From positions 372,001-436,000 of the forward strand of contig NZ_JAHVJQ010000003.1 of assembly GCF_019801145.1 (NCBI RefSeq): a stretch of 64,000 bases of DNA. Direction: 5' to 3'. The notes under the pieces were generated by a model. That model did not search any database. It was given only the letters and a program-made list of their open reading frames with translations, and was not told where the DNA came from. The DNA comes from Leisingera aquaemixtae (lineage in GTDB: Bacteria > Pseudomonadota > Alphaproteobacteria > Rhodobacterales > Rhodobacteraceae). Positions 23,974 through 32,243 of the stretch are shown here, piece by piece (the first letter of the stretch is position 1; each line of letters begins with the position of its first letter). The position numbers and the translations under genes were made by a program.

Positions 23974-25773
23974 ATGGCGCGGAGACAAGCGGCCCCGAAT
24001 GCGGAGCAAGAGCGGGAGAAGTCCCGGAAAATCGGTGTGCTGTCGGCCCTGTGGCCGTTCATGCGGCCCTACCGCCTGCTGATGCTGGCTGCGACCTGTG
24101 CTCTGGTGCTGACGGCGGCGCTTTCGCTGACCCTGCCGCTGGCGGTGCGCCGGGTGGTGGACAATTTCCGGGTTTCCGATTCCGAACTGCTGAACCTCTA
24201 TTTCAGCGCAGCCCTCGTGATTGCGGCGCTGCTGGCGGTGGGCACCGGTGTCCGCTATGCGCTGGTGACGCGGCTGGGCGAACGGGTGGTGGCCGATATC
24301 CGCAAGGCGGTGTTCGACCGGGTGATCGGCATGAGCCCGGAGTTTTATGAGCGCATCATGACCGGCGAGGTGCTGAGCCGGATCACCACCGACACCACGC
24401 TGATCCAGTCGGTGCTCGGCTCGTCGGTGTCGATTGCGCTGCGCAACCTGCTGATCTTCCTGGGCGGCATGGTGCTGATGCTGCTGACCTCGGCGAAGCT
24501 GACAATGATGGTGCTGCTGATCGTGCCGGCGGTGATCGTGCCGATCCTGGTGCTGGGCCGGCGCCTGCGCGCCATCAGCAAGGAGAACCAGGACTGGATC
24601 GCGGCGTCCTCCGGCAATGCGGGCGAGGCGCTGGGGGCGGTGCAGACGGTGCAGGCCTTCACCCACGAGAGTGCCAGCCGCCGGAAATTCGGCGAGATGA
24701 CGGAAACGGCCTATGACGTTTCGCGCCGCCGTATTCAGACCCGGGCCTTTCTGACCGTGATCGTGATCTTCCTGGTGTTCTCCGGCATCGTTGGCGTGTT
24801 GTGGATGGGCGCAAACGATGTGCGCGCCGGGCTGATGACCGAAGGCACGCTGATCCAGTTCGTAATCTACTCAGTGCTGGTGGCCGGCTCGGTTGCGGCG
24901 CTGTCGGAAATCTGGAGCGAGCTGCAGCGCGCAGCCGGGGCAACCGAACGGCTGGTGGAGCTGTTGAACGCCGAAGATACCGTGCTGGACCCGGTTGCGG
25001 CGCAGGTGCTGCCCGCGCCGGTCAAGGGGGAGATCACCTTTGACAATGTTTCCTTCCGCTACCCTTCGCGCCCGGATGTTTCGGCGCTGGAGGAGGTGTC
25101 GCTGACGGTGAGTCCGGGCGAGACGGTCGCCTTTGTCGGCCCTTCCGGCGCTGGCAAGACCACCATCATCCAGATGCTGCAGCGGTTCTACGACCCCAAC
25201 CAGGGCGCGGTGAATCTGGACGGCGTGGCGCTGACGCAGCTGCAGCGGGATGAGTTCCGCCGCCATATCGCGCTGGTGCCGCAGGACCCGGTGATCTTTG
25301 CCGCCTCGGCGCGCGAGAACATCCGGTTCGGCCGCCCCGAGGCCACCGATGCCGAAGTGGAGGCCGCCGCCGCGGCTGCTGCAGCGCATGACTTCATCTC
25401 CAAGCTGCCGGAAGGCTATGACAGCTTTGTCGGCGAACGGGGGGTGATGCTGTCGGGCGGGCAGAAGCAGCGGATCGCCATCGCCCGCGCCATCCTGCGC
25501 GACGCGCCGGTGCTGCTGCTGGACGAGGCGACCTCGGCGCTGGATGCGGAAAGCGAACGCCTGGTTCAGGCGGCGGTGGATGAGCTGAGCCAGGGCCGCA
25601 CCACGCTGATCGTGGCGCACCGGCTGGCAACGGTGAAGAAGGCCGACCGCATCGTGGTGATGGACCAGGGCCGGATCGTCGCCACCGGCACCCATGATGA
25701 GCTGGTGGGGCAGGGCGGGCTGTATGCGCGGCTGGCCAAGCTGCAGTTCACCGAAGGGCTGGCGGCGGAATAG
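23974..25773 (+). CDS. ABC exporter, fused permease and ATPase (MsbA/BmrA type)
   Basis: A 599-residue half-transporter. An N-terminal six-helix membrane domain (to about residue 330) is followed by a nucleotide-binding domain with Walker A GPSGAGKTT, Q-loop ALVPQDPVIF, signature MLSGGQKQR, Walker B VLLLDEATSALD and a His in VAHRL. It would work as a homodimer pumping lipids or hydrophobic compounds; the substrate is unknown. The ATG at 23974 follows AGAAGGATCCGGA; a further upstream ATG lies in a poorly coding leader. A clear terminator follows. Confidence 0.92.
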   Translation: MARRQAAPNAEQEREKSRKIGVLSALWPFMRPYRLLMLAATCALVLTAALSLTLPLAVRRVVDNFRVSDSELLNLYFSAALVIAALLAVGTGVRYALVTRLGERVVADIRKAVFDRVIGMSPEFYERIMTGEVLSRITTDTTLIQSVLGSSVSIALRNLLIFLGGMVLMLLTSAKLTMMVLLIVPAVIVPILVLGRRLRAISKENQDWIAASSGNAGEALGAVQTVQAFTHESASRRKFGEMTETAYDVSRRRIQTRAFLTVIVIFLVFSGIVGVLWMGANDVRAGLMTEGTLIQFVIYSVLVAGSVAALSEIWSELQRAAGATERLVELLNAEDTVLDPVAAQVLPAPVKGEITFDNVSFRYPSRPDVSALEEVSLTVSPGETVAFVGPSGAGKTTIIQMLQRFYDPNQGAVNLDGVALTQLQRDEFRRHIALVPQDPVIFAASARENIRFGRPEATDAEVEAAAAAAAAHDFISKLPEGYDSFVGERGVMLSGGQKQRIAIARAILRDAPVLLLDEATSALDAESERLVQAAVDELSQGRTTLIVAHRLATVKKADRIVVMDQGRIVATGTHDELVGQGGLYARLAKLQFTEGLAAE

Positions 25774-25798
25774 GCGCCAGACAGCGTGGCAGGACAGG

Positions 25799-25826
25799 CG
25801 CCCCGGACCGGTTCCGGGGCGTTTTT
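25799..25826 (+). terminator. Rho-independent terminator after the ABC exporter
   Basis: CGCCCCGGA (25799-25807) pairs with TCCGGGGCG (25813-25821), followed directly by TTTTT (25822-25826). Confidence 0.88.
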
Positions 25827-26005
25827 CGTTGAAAACCGCCCGTTGCTGCGAATTGGCGCGACGTCACGGGCCAAGCTGCCTTGGCGTGACCCTGCCGCGG
25901 CGCTTGCGCAAACGCGCGTTTGCAATAGTCTGGGCAAAAAACGGAGACACACTCCGTGCAGCGGCCGTGCAGCGGCCGTGCACCGGAGGAACGGGGAGGA
26001 GATTT

Positions 26006-27895
26006 ATGGGTTTTTCCGGAATCGCGGACCGCGATGCGCTGCAGAATGAAATGCCGTATGAGGCACGGGATCTTCCGGCCACATTGTACGGGATGCTGTC
26101 GCGCACTGCGGACAAATACCCAAACAGCAATGCCGCCAGCTATCAGATATTCTCTGGCGCCCGGGACAAGGCGGAGACGCTGACCTGGAGCATGCTGAAG
26201 GATCAGGTGAGCCAGGCGGCAAACATGTTCCGCGCCCTGGGGATCGGCGAGAAGGACGTGGTCGCCTATGTGCTGCCCAACTGCACCGAGACTCTGGTGA
26301 CCATGATGGGCGGCGCAGTGGCGGGGATCGTGAACCCGATCAACCCGCTGTTGGAGCCGGAGCAGATCGCTTCGATCCTGCGGGAGACCAAGGCCAAGGT
26401 GGTGGTGACCCTGCGGCCATTCCCAAAGACGGATGTGGCGCAGAAGGTGGCGGAAGCGGTGCGCCATGCGCCGGGCGTCAACACGGTGCTGGAGGTGGAC
26501 CTGAACCGCTATCTGACGCCGCCGAAATCCTGGATCGTGCCGCTGGTGCGGCCGAAGATGGACACCCGGCCCAGCCATGCGGATTACCTGAGTTTTTCCA
26601 AGGAAATGGCAAAGCAGCCCAAGACGCTGAGCTTTGCCGACAGCGCGGGCGACCGGGTGGCGTGCTATTTCCACACCGGCGGCACCACCGGCATGCCCAA
26701 GGTGGCGCAGCACAAATACTCCGGGCTGGTCTACAACGGCTGGCTGGGCAGCACCCTGCTGTTCACCGAAGAGGACAACATCATCTGCCCGCTGCCGCTG
26801 TTCCATGTCTTTGCGGTGCATGTGATCATGATGGCGGCGGTGGCCTCGGGTGCGCATGTGGTGTTCCCGACGCCGCAGGGCTATCGCGGCGAGGGCGTGT
26901 TCGACAACTTCTGGAAGCTGATCGAACGCTGGAAGATCACCTTCATCATCACTGTTCCAACCGCCGTGTCGGCGCTGATGCAACGGCCGGTGGATGCGGA
27001 TATCTCAACCGTGAAAACCGCCTTTTCCGGCTCGGCCCCGATGCCGATGGAGCTGTTCAAGCGGTTCGAGAGCGCCTCCGGCGTCACCATCGTCGAGGGC
27101 TACGGCCTGACCGAGGCCACCTGCCTGGTCAGCTGCAACCCTCCGGGCGGCGAGAAGAAGGTGGGATCCGTTGGCATCCCGTTCCCCTATACGGACGTGC
27201 GGATCGTCAAGCAGACCAATGGCGGCCCGCTGGAATGCGCGCGCGACGAGGTGGGCGAGATCTGCGTGTCGAACCCCGGCGTTTATGCCGGCAATACCTA
27301 CACCGAGGCCGACAAGAACCTGGACCTCTACTACCAGGAGAAATACTTGCGCACCGGCGATCTGGGACGGATCGACGAGGACGGCTATTTGTGGATCACC
27401 GGCCGCGCCAAGGACCTGATCATCCGCGGCGGCCACAACATTGATCCGGCGGAGATCGAGGAGGCCCTTCTGGGCCATGATGCGGTGGCCTTTGCCGGCG
27501 CCATCGGCCAGCCGGACGCGCATTCCGGCGAGCTGCCCTGCGCTTTTGTGGAACTGGTCGACGGTGCCGCCGTCAGCGAGGCGGAACTGCTGGAGTACTG
27601 CAAGGTGCATGTGCATGAGCGGGCGGCGATTCCCAAGCACCTGACGGTGCTGGAGGAGCTGCCGAAAACCGCGGTGGGCAAGGTGTTCAAGCCCGATCTG
27701 CGCAAGCTTGCGATCACCCGCGTCTACAACGGGGCCTTGGAACAGGCCGGGGTGGCGGCACGTGTTGTCAGCGTGGTCGACGACAAGAAGCGCGGGCTGG
27801 TGGCGCAGGTCGCCGCCAATGGCAGCCCGGAGGCTGACATCGATGGCGTGCTGAACAATTTCACCCGGCCCTGGGAGCCTGCCGCGGCAGCGTGA
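26006..27895 (+). CDS. AMP-binding acyl-CoA synthetase
   Basis: A 629-residue ANL-superfamily enzyme that activates a carboxylic acid to its CoA thioester through an acyl-AMP. Motifs are the P-loop HTGGTTGMPKVAQHK, VEGYGLTEATCLVS, RTGDLGRIDEDGYLWITGR and the C-terminal PKTAVGKVFKP with the catalytic Lys. The ATG at 26006 follows GGGGAGGAGATTT, one of the best ribosome sites in the window; the open frame upstream reaches into the exporter gene and is not used. Its chain-length preference is unknown. A terminator follows. Confidence 0.88.
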   Translation: MGFSGIADRDALQNEMPYEARDLPATLYGMLSRTADKYPNSNAASYQIFSGARDKAETLTWSMLKDQVSQAANMFRALGIGEKDVVAYVLPNCTETLVTMMGGAVAGIVNPINPLLEPEQIASILRETKAKVVVTLRPFPKTDVAQKVAEAVRHAPGVNTVLEVDLNRYLTPPKSWIVPLVRPKMDTRPSHADYLSFSKEMAKQPKTLSFADSAGDRVACYFHTGGTTGMPKVAQHKYSGLVYNGWLGSTLLFTEEDNIICPLPLFHVFAVHVIMMAAVASGAHVVFPTPQGYRGEGVFDNFWKLIERWKITFIITVPTAVSALMQRPVDADISTVKTAFSGSAPMPMELFKRFESASGVTIVEGYGLTEATCLVSCNPPGGEKKVGSVGIPFPYTDVRIVKQTNGGPLECARDEVGEICVSNPGVYAGNTYTEADKNLDLYYQEKYLRTGDLGRIDEDGYLWITGRAKDLIIRGGHNIDPAEIEEALLGHDAVAFAGAIGQPDAHSGELPCAFVELVDGAAVSEAELLEYCKVHVHERAAIPKHLTVLEELPKTAVGKVFKPDLRKLAITRVYNGALEQAGVAARVVSVVDDKKRGLVAQVAANGSPEADIDGVLNNFTRPWEPAAAA

Positions 27896-27920
27896 TCCTG
27901 CCAGACAGTGTGGGATAAGG

Positions 27921-27943
27921 AGCGCCCTTCGGGGCGCTTTTTC
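27921..27943 (+). terminator. Rho-independent terminator after the acyl-CoA synthetase
   Basis: AGCGCCC (27921-27927), TTCG-type loop, GGGCGCT (27932-27938), then a T run to 27942. Confidence 0.92.
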
Positions 27944-28014
27944 TTTCAGGCATTCCATTTGCGCAAAACTGTGCCTAGGCTCACGGGGACAGCGGCGTGC
28001 AGGGAGGCTCGCAG

Positions 28015-28941
28015 ATGGACTACGAACGGCTGATCGACGAGGAGACCTGGGACTTCATCCAGAAGACCGGGGAGCTTTATCCCGATGACGCCGTTGACAT
28101 GAGCATCGAAGAGCAGCGCCGCATCTATGATGCCATGGCGCGCGAGTTCCGGGTGCCGCGGCCGGATGTGGTTTCGGTCCAGGAGCTGTCGGCCAACGGT
28201 GTGCCGGTGCGGGTCTATACCGCAGGCGACCCGACCCGCACGGTGCTCTTCTGCCACGGCGGCGGCTTTGTCGTCGGCGGCCTGGACAGCCATGACGATG
28301 TCTGCGCCGAAATCTGCGCCCAGACCGGCTATCGTGTGGTGTCGGTGGATTACCGGCTGGCGCCAGAGCACAAGCACCCCGCCGCCTTCGAGGATGTCTG
28401 GGTGGTGCTGGGCTGGGTGGAGGCCGGTTACGGCAAGGGCATTGTCCTGATGGGCGACAGCGCCGGTGCCAATCTGTGCGCCGCTGTGGCGCATCATGCG
28501 CGCGGCCGCAGCGAGTCCATTTTGGGGCAGGTTCTGATCTACGGAGCCTTTGGCGGCGACATGACCCAGGGGTCTTATATCGAGCACGCGCAGGCGCCGA
28601 TGCTGACCAGCGCTGACGTGCGCTATTATATGGACATCCGCACCGACGGGCCGCCGCCAATGGGCGATCCGCTGTTTGCGCCGCTGTCGGACAGTGATTT
28701 CACCAATCTTCCACCGACTGTGCTGGTAACGGCGGATTGCGATCCGGTCCGCGATGACTCGCGCGAATACCGCGACCGCATCCTGGCGGACGGCGGCAAG
28801 GCCTGCTGGATTAACGAGCCCGGCCTGATCCACGGTTATCTGCGCGCGCGCCACACCGTTGGCCGGGCGCGGGACAGTTTCGAGCGGATCTCGGTTGCCA
28901 TCGAGGCGCTGGGGCAGGGGATTTGGTCCTACGACGACTAG
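28015..28941 (+). CDS. Alpha/beta hydrolase, HSL-type esterase
   Basis: A 308-residue soluble esterase of the hormone-sensitive-lipase family. It shows the oxyanion motif FCHGGGFVVGG, the nucleophile elbow MGDSAGANL, an acid in VTADCDPVRDD and the catalytic His in GLIHGYLRAR. I use the ATG at 28015, with GGGAGG about 8 nt upstream; an earlier ATG would add six residues. It stands alone after a terminator. The substrate is unknown. Confidence 0.88.
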   Translation: MDYERLIDEETWDFIQKTGELYPDDAVDMSIEEQRRIYDAMAREFRVPRPDVVSVQELSANGVPVRVYTAGDPTRTVLFCHGGGFVVGGLDSHDDVCAEICAQTGYRVVSVDYRLAPEHKHPAAFEDVWVVLGWVEAGYGKGIVLMGDSAGANLCAAVAHHARGRSESILGQVLIYGAFGGDMTQGSYIEHAQAPMLTSADVRYYMDIRTDGPPPMGDPLFAPLSDSDFTNLPPTVLVTADCDPVRDDSREYRDRILADGGKACWINEPGLIHGYLRARHTVGRARDSFERISVAIEALGQGIWSYDD

Positions 28942-28950
28942 CCGTCCGGC

Positions 28951-29508
28951 CTAGCCGGCGTAATCCTGGCACTGCTCCTGAAACAGCGACGTGTCCAGCC
29001 AGCCGCCGCTGGTGACCTGCCAGTCCGGGCCGGACGTGGTGACATAGGTCCAGCTGCCCACCGGAATGTGGGAATAATTCACATAGTCCCCGGGGCTGAT
29101 CTGCCCGACCAGGGGCGCATCCGGCCTGTGCCCCGCCCGCAGCCCCATCACCGGGCCAAGCCAGCCCAGGCAGGCGCTTTCGAACTCATCCCGGACCGGC
29201 AGGTCCCAAAGCTGGTAGCGCAGGAACAGATCATCGAGATCCAGATAAGTCTGCTTGTTGTTGACCCGGCAGCCAAAGCGGCCTTCCATCTGCTTGACCT
29301 CTGCGACCAGGCGCTCTGCCTGCGGCGGCAGGGAAACCGATTTGCCGATGCAGTCCCCGTTGTTGAACACCGCCTGCCCCAGAGGCGAGCCGAAACAGTA
29401 TCCGGCGCGGTCAATCACCGCGTTCCGGGTGAACCACAGGTCGTGGCAGGCGTCGCTGGCCAGCGACGGGGCGGCGAGCAGCGAAAGCAGGGCAGCAAGG
29501 GATTTCAT
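28951..29508 (-). CDS. Secreted protein with YARHG-like and DUF4453 regions
   Basis: A 185-residue protein with a Sec signal peptide (MKSLAALLSLLAAPSLASDA). The mature part starts CHDLWFTRNAVIDRAGYCFG, which resembles YARHG modules, and continues into a DUF4453-like domain. It has about six cysteines that could pair in the periplasm. No enzyme motif is visible. It is convergent with the esterase and downstream of the phosphodiesterase-like gene on the same strand. Family naming is from memory of related Rhodobacteraceae proteins. Confidence 0.7.
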   Translation of the reverse strand: MKSLAALLSLLAAPSLASDACHDLWFTRNAVIDRAGYCFGSPLGQAVFNNGDCIGKSVSLPPQAERLVAEVKQMEGRFGCRVNNKQTYLDLDDLFLRYQLWDLPVRDEFESACLGWLGPVMGLRAGHRPDAPLVGQISPGDYVNYSHIPVGSWTYVTTSGPDWQVTSGGWLDTSLFQEQCQDYAG

Positions 29509-29574
29509 GGCAAATTTCCTGACATCTGAAAACGGCGGCTGAGGGCCATCCTAGCACACAGCCGCCGTATCCGG

Positions 29575-30411
29575 TCACTTCAGGAACGGCTCTGCCTTCA
29601 TGGTCCCGGCAACCGGCGCGCCCAGCCGGTTGAGGATGGTGGGCGCCAGCTGGCGCTGGTCGATCACCGTGTCATGGTCGGGGCCGTCGGCCTCGCCGAA
29701 ATAGTAGAGCGCGGTTTCCTGCTGCAGCGGGCTGCGGCCGCCGTGGTGGCCGCGCTCGTCTTGGCCGTGGTCGGCGGTGACGATCACCTCATAGCCTAGG
29801 TCGCGCCAGCGGGTGATGAAGGGGGCCAGCATCTCATCCATCACGAAACAGGCGTGGTCCATCTCCTGGCAGTCGTGGAAATAGCGGTGGCCCATGCTGT
29901 CCAGCGTGCAGGTGTGCAGCATGCCGTAGTCGAGGCCGAAGCGCAGGCAGAGGTTGGTCAGGGTGCCGAACAGGTCGACATCCGACGGGGTCATCTGGTT
30001 GTCCTTGCCGTAGCCGGTCATGGTGTGAAAGCGGCCGTGGTTGATGGTCTTGCTTTCCGGCTCGTCATATTCGATGTCGCGCACGTAGTCGAAGGGGTGG
30101 CGGTTGAAGAAGGACGACCAGTAGCTGTGCGCCACGGCACCGGTCACGCCGCCCGCTTCGCGCACCTGGCTGAACACGTCCTTTTCCTTCAGCCGGAACA
30201 CATTGGCATTGCCGGTGCAGCCGTGAATGGCCGGGGCCACGCCGGTGTGGATCGAGGCATAGCAGCTGGCCGAAGTCGACGGCAGCACCGCCCGCAGCTT
30301 CCAGACGCGGGCATCGCCGCTGTCCACCCAGCCTTCGAGGTTGCCGAACAGGCGGCGGAAATTGCGCCAGGGCACGCCGTCCAGAATGATGAGCAGGAGT
30401 TTGTTGTCCAT
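29575..30411 (-). CDS. Alkaline phosphatase superfamily / type I phosphodiesterase-like protein
   Basis: A 278-residue protein with the alkaline phosphatase-superfamily metal ligands: LIILDGVPW (Asp), a Ser/Thr nucleophile in LPSTSASCYASIHTG, DSMGHRYFHD, and VTADHGQDERGHHGG. The core is close to nucleotide pyrophosphatase/phosphodiesterase enzymes. No signal peptide is seen at the chosen ATG (30411), so it is probably cytoplasmic. The upstream in-frame extension has no coding character. The substrate (phosphodiester, phosphonoacetate-like or other) is unknown. Confidence 0.8.
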   Translation of the reverse strand: MDNKLLLIILDGVPWRNFRRLFGNLEGWVDSGDARVWKLRAVLPSTSASCYASIHTGVAPAIHGCTGNANVFRLKEKDVFSQVREAGGVTGAVAHSYWSSFFNRHPFDYVRDIEYDEPESKTINHGRFHTMTGYGKDNQMTPSDVDLFGTLTNLCLRFGLDYGMLHTCTLDSMGHRYFHDCQEMDHACFVMDEMLAPFITRWRDLGYEVIVTADHGQDERGHHGGRSPLQQETALYYFGEADGPDHDTVIDQRQLAPTILNRLGAPVAGTMKAEPFLK

Positions 30412-30555
30412 TTGCCGAATCCTTTTGCCTTGCGGGGGCTTCGGGAGGGTATCTTTGCGGCTGAATCTTGAATTGCCATTCAAAAAACGGCGGATCGGCA
30501 GGAAACCGGCATTTTCGGGGCGGCGTTGCAGTTTTGCCGGTGAACGGCCGCGGCA

Positions 30556-31380
30556 TCAAAACGCGGTGATGAGCACATAGCTGCCAGCCGCAAGGAGCAG
30601 TGTGCCGGCGGCAGAGGCAAACAGCCTTGGATGGGGAAAGGTCTTCTCGGCCAGCACAAACAGCGCCAGCCCGGCAATCCAGTAGAGGTTCATGATCCCG
30701 CCGGCAAACAGCAGGAGCATCAAGGCCCAGCAGCAGCCAAGGCAGTAGGTTCCATGGTGGGCGCCTATCAGTATAGCACCGTCCAGGCCTGTGCGTTTAT
30801 GCGCGGTCAGAAATTGTACCGGCAAACGGCAGTGAGTCAGGCAGGCGTGCTTGTAGGGGGTAAACTGATAGGCGCCCGCCGCCAGCAGGACCGCACCGCC
30901 GAGGGCGCGGCTGCTAAGCGACATCATTGGGCCGTTTGACAGGCCCGTGGTTTCCAGCCACCACTGCAGGGCGGTGGCAATTGCAGAAAAGAAGGCCCAG
31001 GCGAGCAGGTAGCCGCTCAGGAACAGCATGCTGAGGAGCGGCGCCTTGCCGGGTGCGGAACCGGCCTTCTTGATGGCGGTGAACAGCAGCAGCACCGGGG
31101 CCGCGCTGGGGGTCATCATGGCGATCATCATCACCCACCACATCAGGAAGATCAGAACCGCGTAGCCCAGGGTCCAGGGCGCTCCAGCGCCCATCGCCAT
31201 CGGCTCCCCGATCGGGCGGGCCATGCGGGTCATCTCAACCGCGGTCATGTCCATGCCGACGCCCAGAACGGTGTAAAGCCCGCTGAGAAGCACGACAAAG
31301 GCCACGGCCCCCAGCACCACCTTCTGATCGTTGCGGGCCAGGCGCTCGGCTGTACCGGTTATGTGCTGCGCCCGGGCCAT
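30556..31380 (-). CDS. DUF2182 membrane protein
   Basis: A 274-residue integral membrane protein with about six to seven hydrophobic segments. DUF2182-like features are MWWVMMIAMMTPSAAPVLL, and GAHHGTYCLGCCWALM with clustered His and Cys that suggest metal binding. No biochemical role is established. It starts 6 bp after the DUF1326 gene ends, so the two form an operon. Such pairs are repeatedly annotated together in Proteobacteria (from memory). Confidence 0.82.
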   Translation of the reverse strand: MARAQHITGTAERLARNDQKVVLGAVAFVVLLSGLYTVLGVGMDMTAVEMTRMARPIGEPMAMGAGAPWTLGYAVLIFLMWWVMMIAMMTPSAAPVLLLFTAIKKAGSAPGKAPLLSMLFLSGYLLAWAFFSAIATALQWWLETTGLSNGPMMSLSSRALGGAVLLAAGAYQFTPYKHACLTHCRLPVQFLTAHKRTGLDGAILIGAHHGTYCLGCCWALMLLLFAGGIMNLYWIAGLALFVLAEKTFPHPRLFASAAGTLLLAAGSYVLITAF

Positions 31381-31386
31381 GGCGGA

Positions 31387-32028
31387 TCAGGCCGCCCGCT
31401 CGACGCCTTTGCCGGTCAGATGCAACTCGGCGACATGGGCGTGGGTTCCGCTGTTCTTGTTCAGGCTGATGGCAGAGCCGGGGGTCTGGGTCGTGCCCCG
31501 GCATACGGAGGCCTCGGAGTATTCAAAGCCGTTCGGCAGCTTGATCTGAACCGAATGCGGCGCTCCGGACACGATGTGCGCAATCGGTTCGACCTTGGTT
31601 TCCCCAATGCTGCCTGCCTTGCCATGGCCAATTCCGGTTTCTGCGTCAAAACTCAGCGATACCGGTGCGCTGAGTGTTTCGTGCTTGGTGGTGCACATGG
31701 CGTTGAAGACGAAGAACATGGTTGCAAATTCTTCGGTATCCTGGCCGGTCATAATCGCCTCAAGCGCAGACTTTTGCTCCGCTGTGGCGCGCTCGTCGAT
31801 GATGATCTGCATCTCGCCGTTGCCTTCGTGGATCGGGCCCGGCCATTTGTAGATTGCTGCTGCCAGCAGACCGTCCAGCACCGTCTCCCCGTAGTGGCCT
31901 TTGTCGATGCGGAAGGTCAGCATCGCTTCGCAGGTGCCGTCATTGGGCAGCTGAGAGAATTGGCAGGGGCAGCCTGGAACGCAGTTGCAATTGGCGATTT
32001 CAAAGCCGTGAATGGCCCAGTCTTTCAT
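31387..32028 (-). CDS. DUF1326 domain protein
   Basis: A 213-residue soluble protein opening with KDWAIHGFEIANCNCVPGCP and CQF; the CxCxxxCxC cluster at about residues 14-21 looks like a metal or redox site. The ATG at 32028 has AGGAGGGATCGTC upstream. It is the first gene of a two-gene operon with the DUF2182 membrane protein. Function is not known; a Cys-rich soluble partner for a His/Cys-rich membrane protein suggests metal handling, which is inference. Confidence 0.82.
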   Translation of the reverse strand: MKDWAIHGFEIANCNCVPGCPCQFSQLPNDGTCEAMLTFRIDKGHYGETVLDGLLAAAIYKWPGPIHEGNGEMQIIIDERATAEQKSALEAIMTGQDTEEFATMFFVFNAMCTTKHETLSAPVSLSFDAETGIGHGKAGSIGETKVEPIAHIVSGAPHSVQIKLPNGFEYSEASVCRGTTQTPGSAISLNKNSGTHAHVAELHLTGKGVERAA

Positions 32029-32184
32029 GACGATCCCTCCTGTTTTGCCAGTGCAAGCAACACTGCCCGGCAAACTCCGGTTGGGCCCGTACGAAAAACA
32101 GCTACGCTCAGTGATTTTCTATTGTTTGCAGCAGGTCCCGCTGCATTCTCCCCGGTTCGGTTAAATTATCACAAAATCGTGTAT

Positions 32185-32226
32185 ATTTAAAAAGAAAAAG
32201 CCCCCGCTGCCGGACAGCGGGGGCTT
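32185..32226 (-). terminator. Terminator of the peptide ABC operon
   Basis: AAGCCCCCGCTG and CAGCGGGGGCTT pair (32199-32210 region with 32215-32226). On the minus strand the stem is followed by TTTTTCTTTTT, an excellent terminator for the dpp-type operon that ends at 32244. Confidence 0.93.
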
Positions 32227-32243
32227 TGCATCCAATGGTGGAA

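Noticed and set aside
25956-25984. Short tandem repeat GTGCAGCGGCC (about 2.5 copies) before the acyl-CoA synthetase
   Set aside because: Too short and too few units to be more than chance slippage; no palindrome or promoter overlap.
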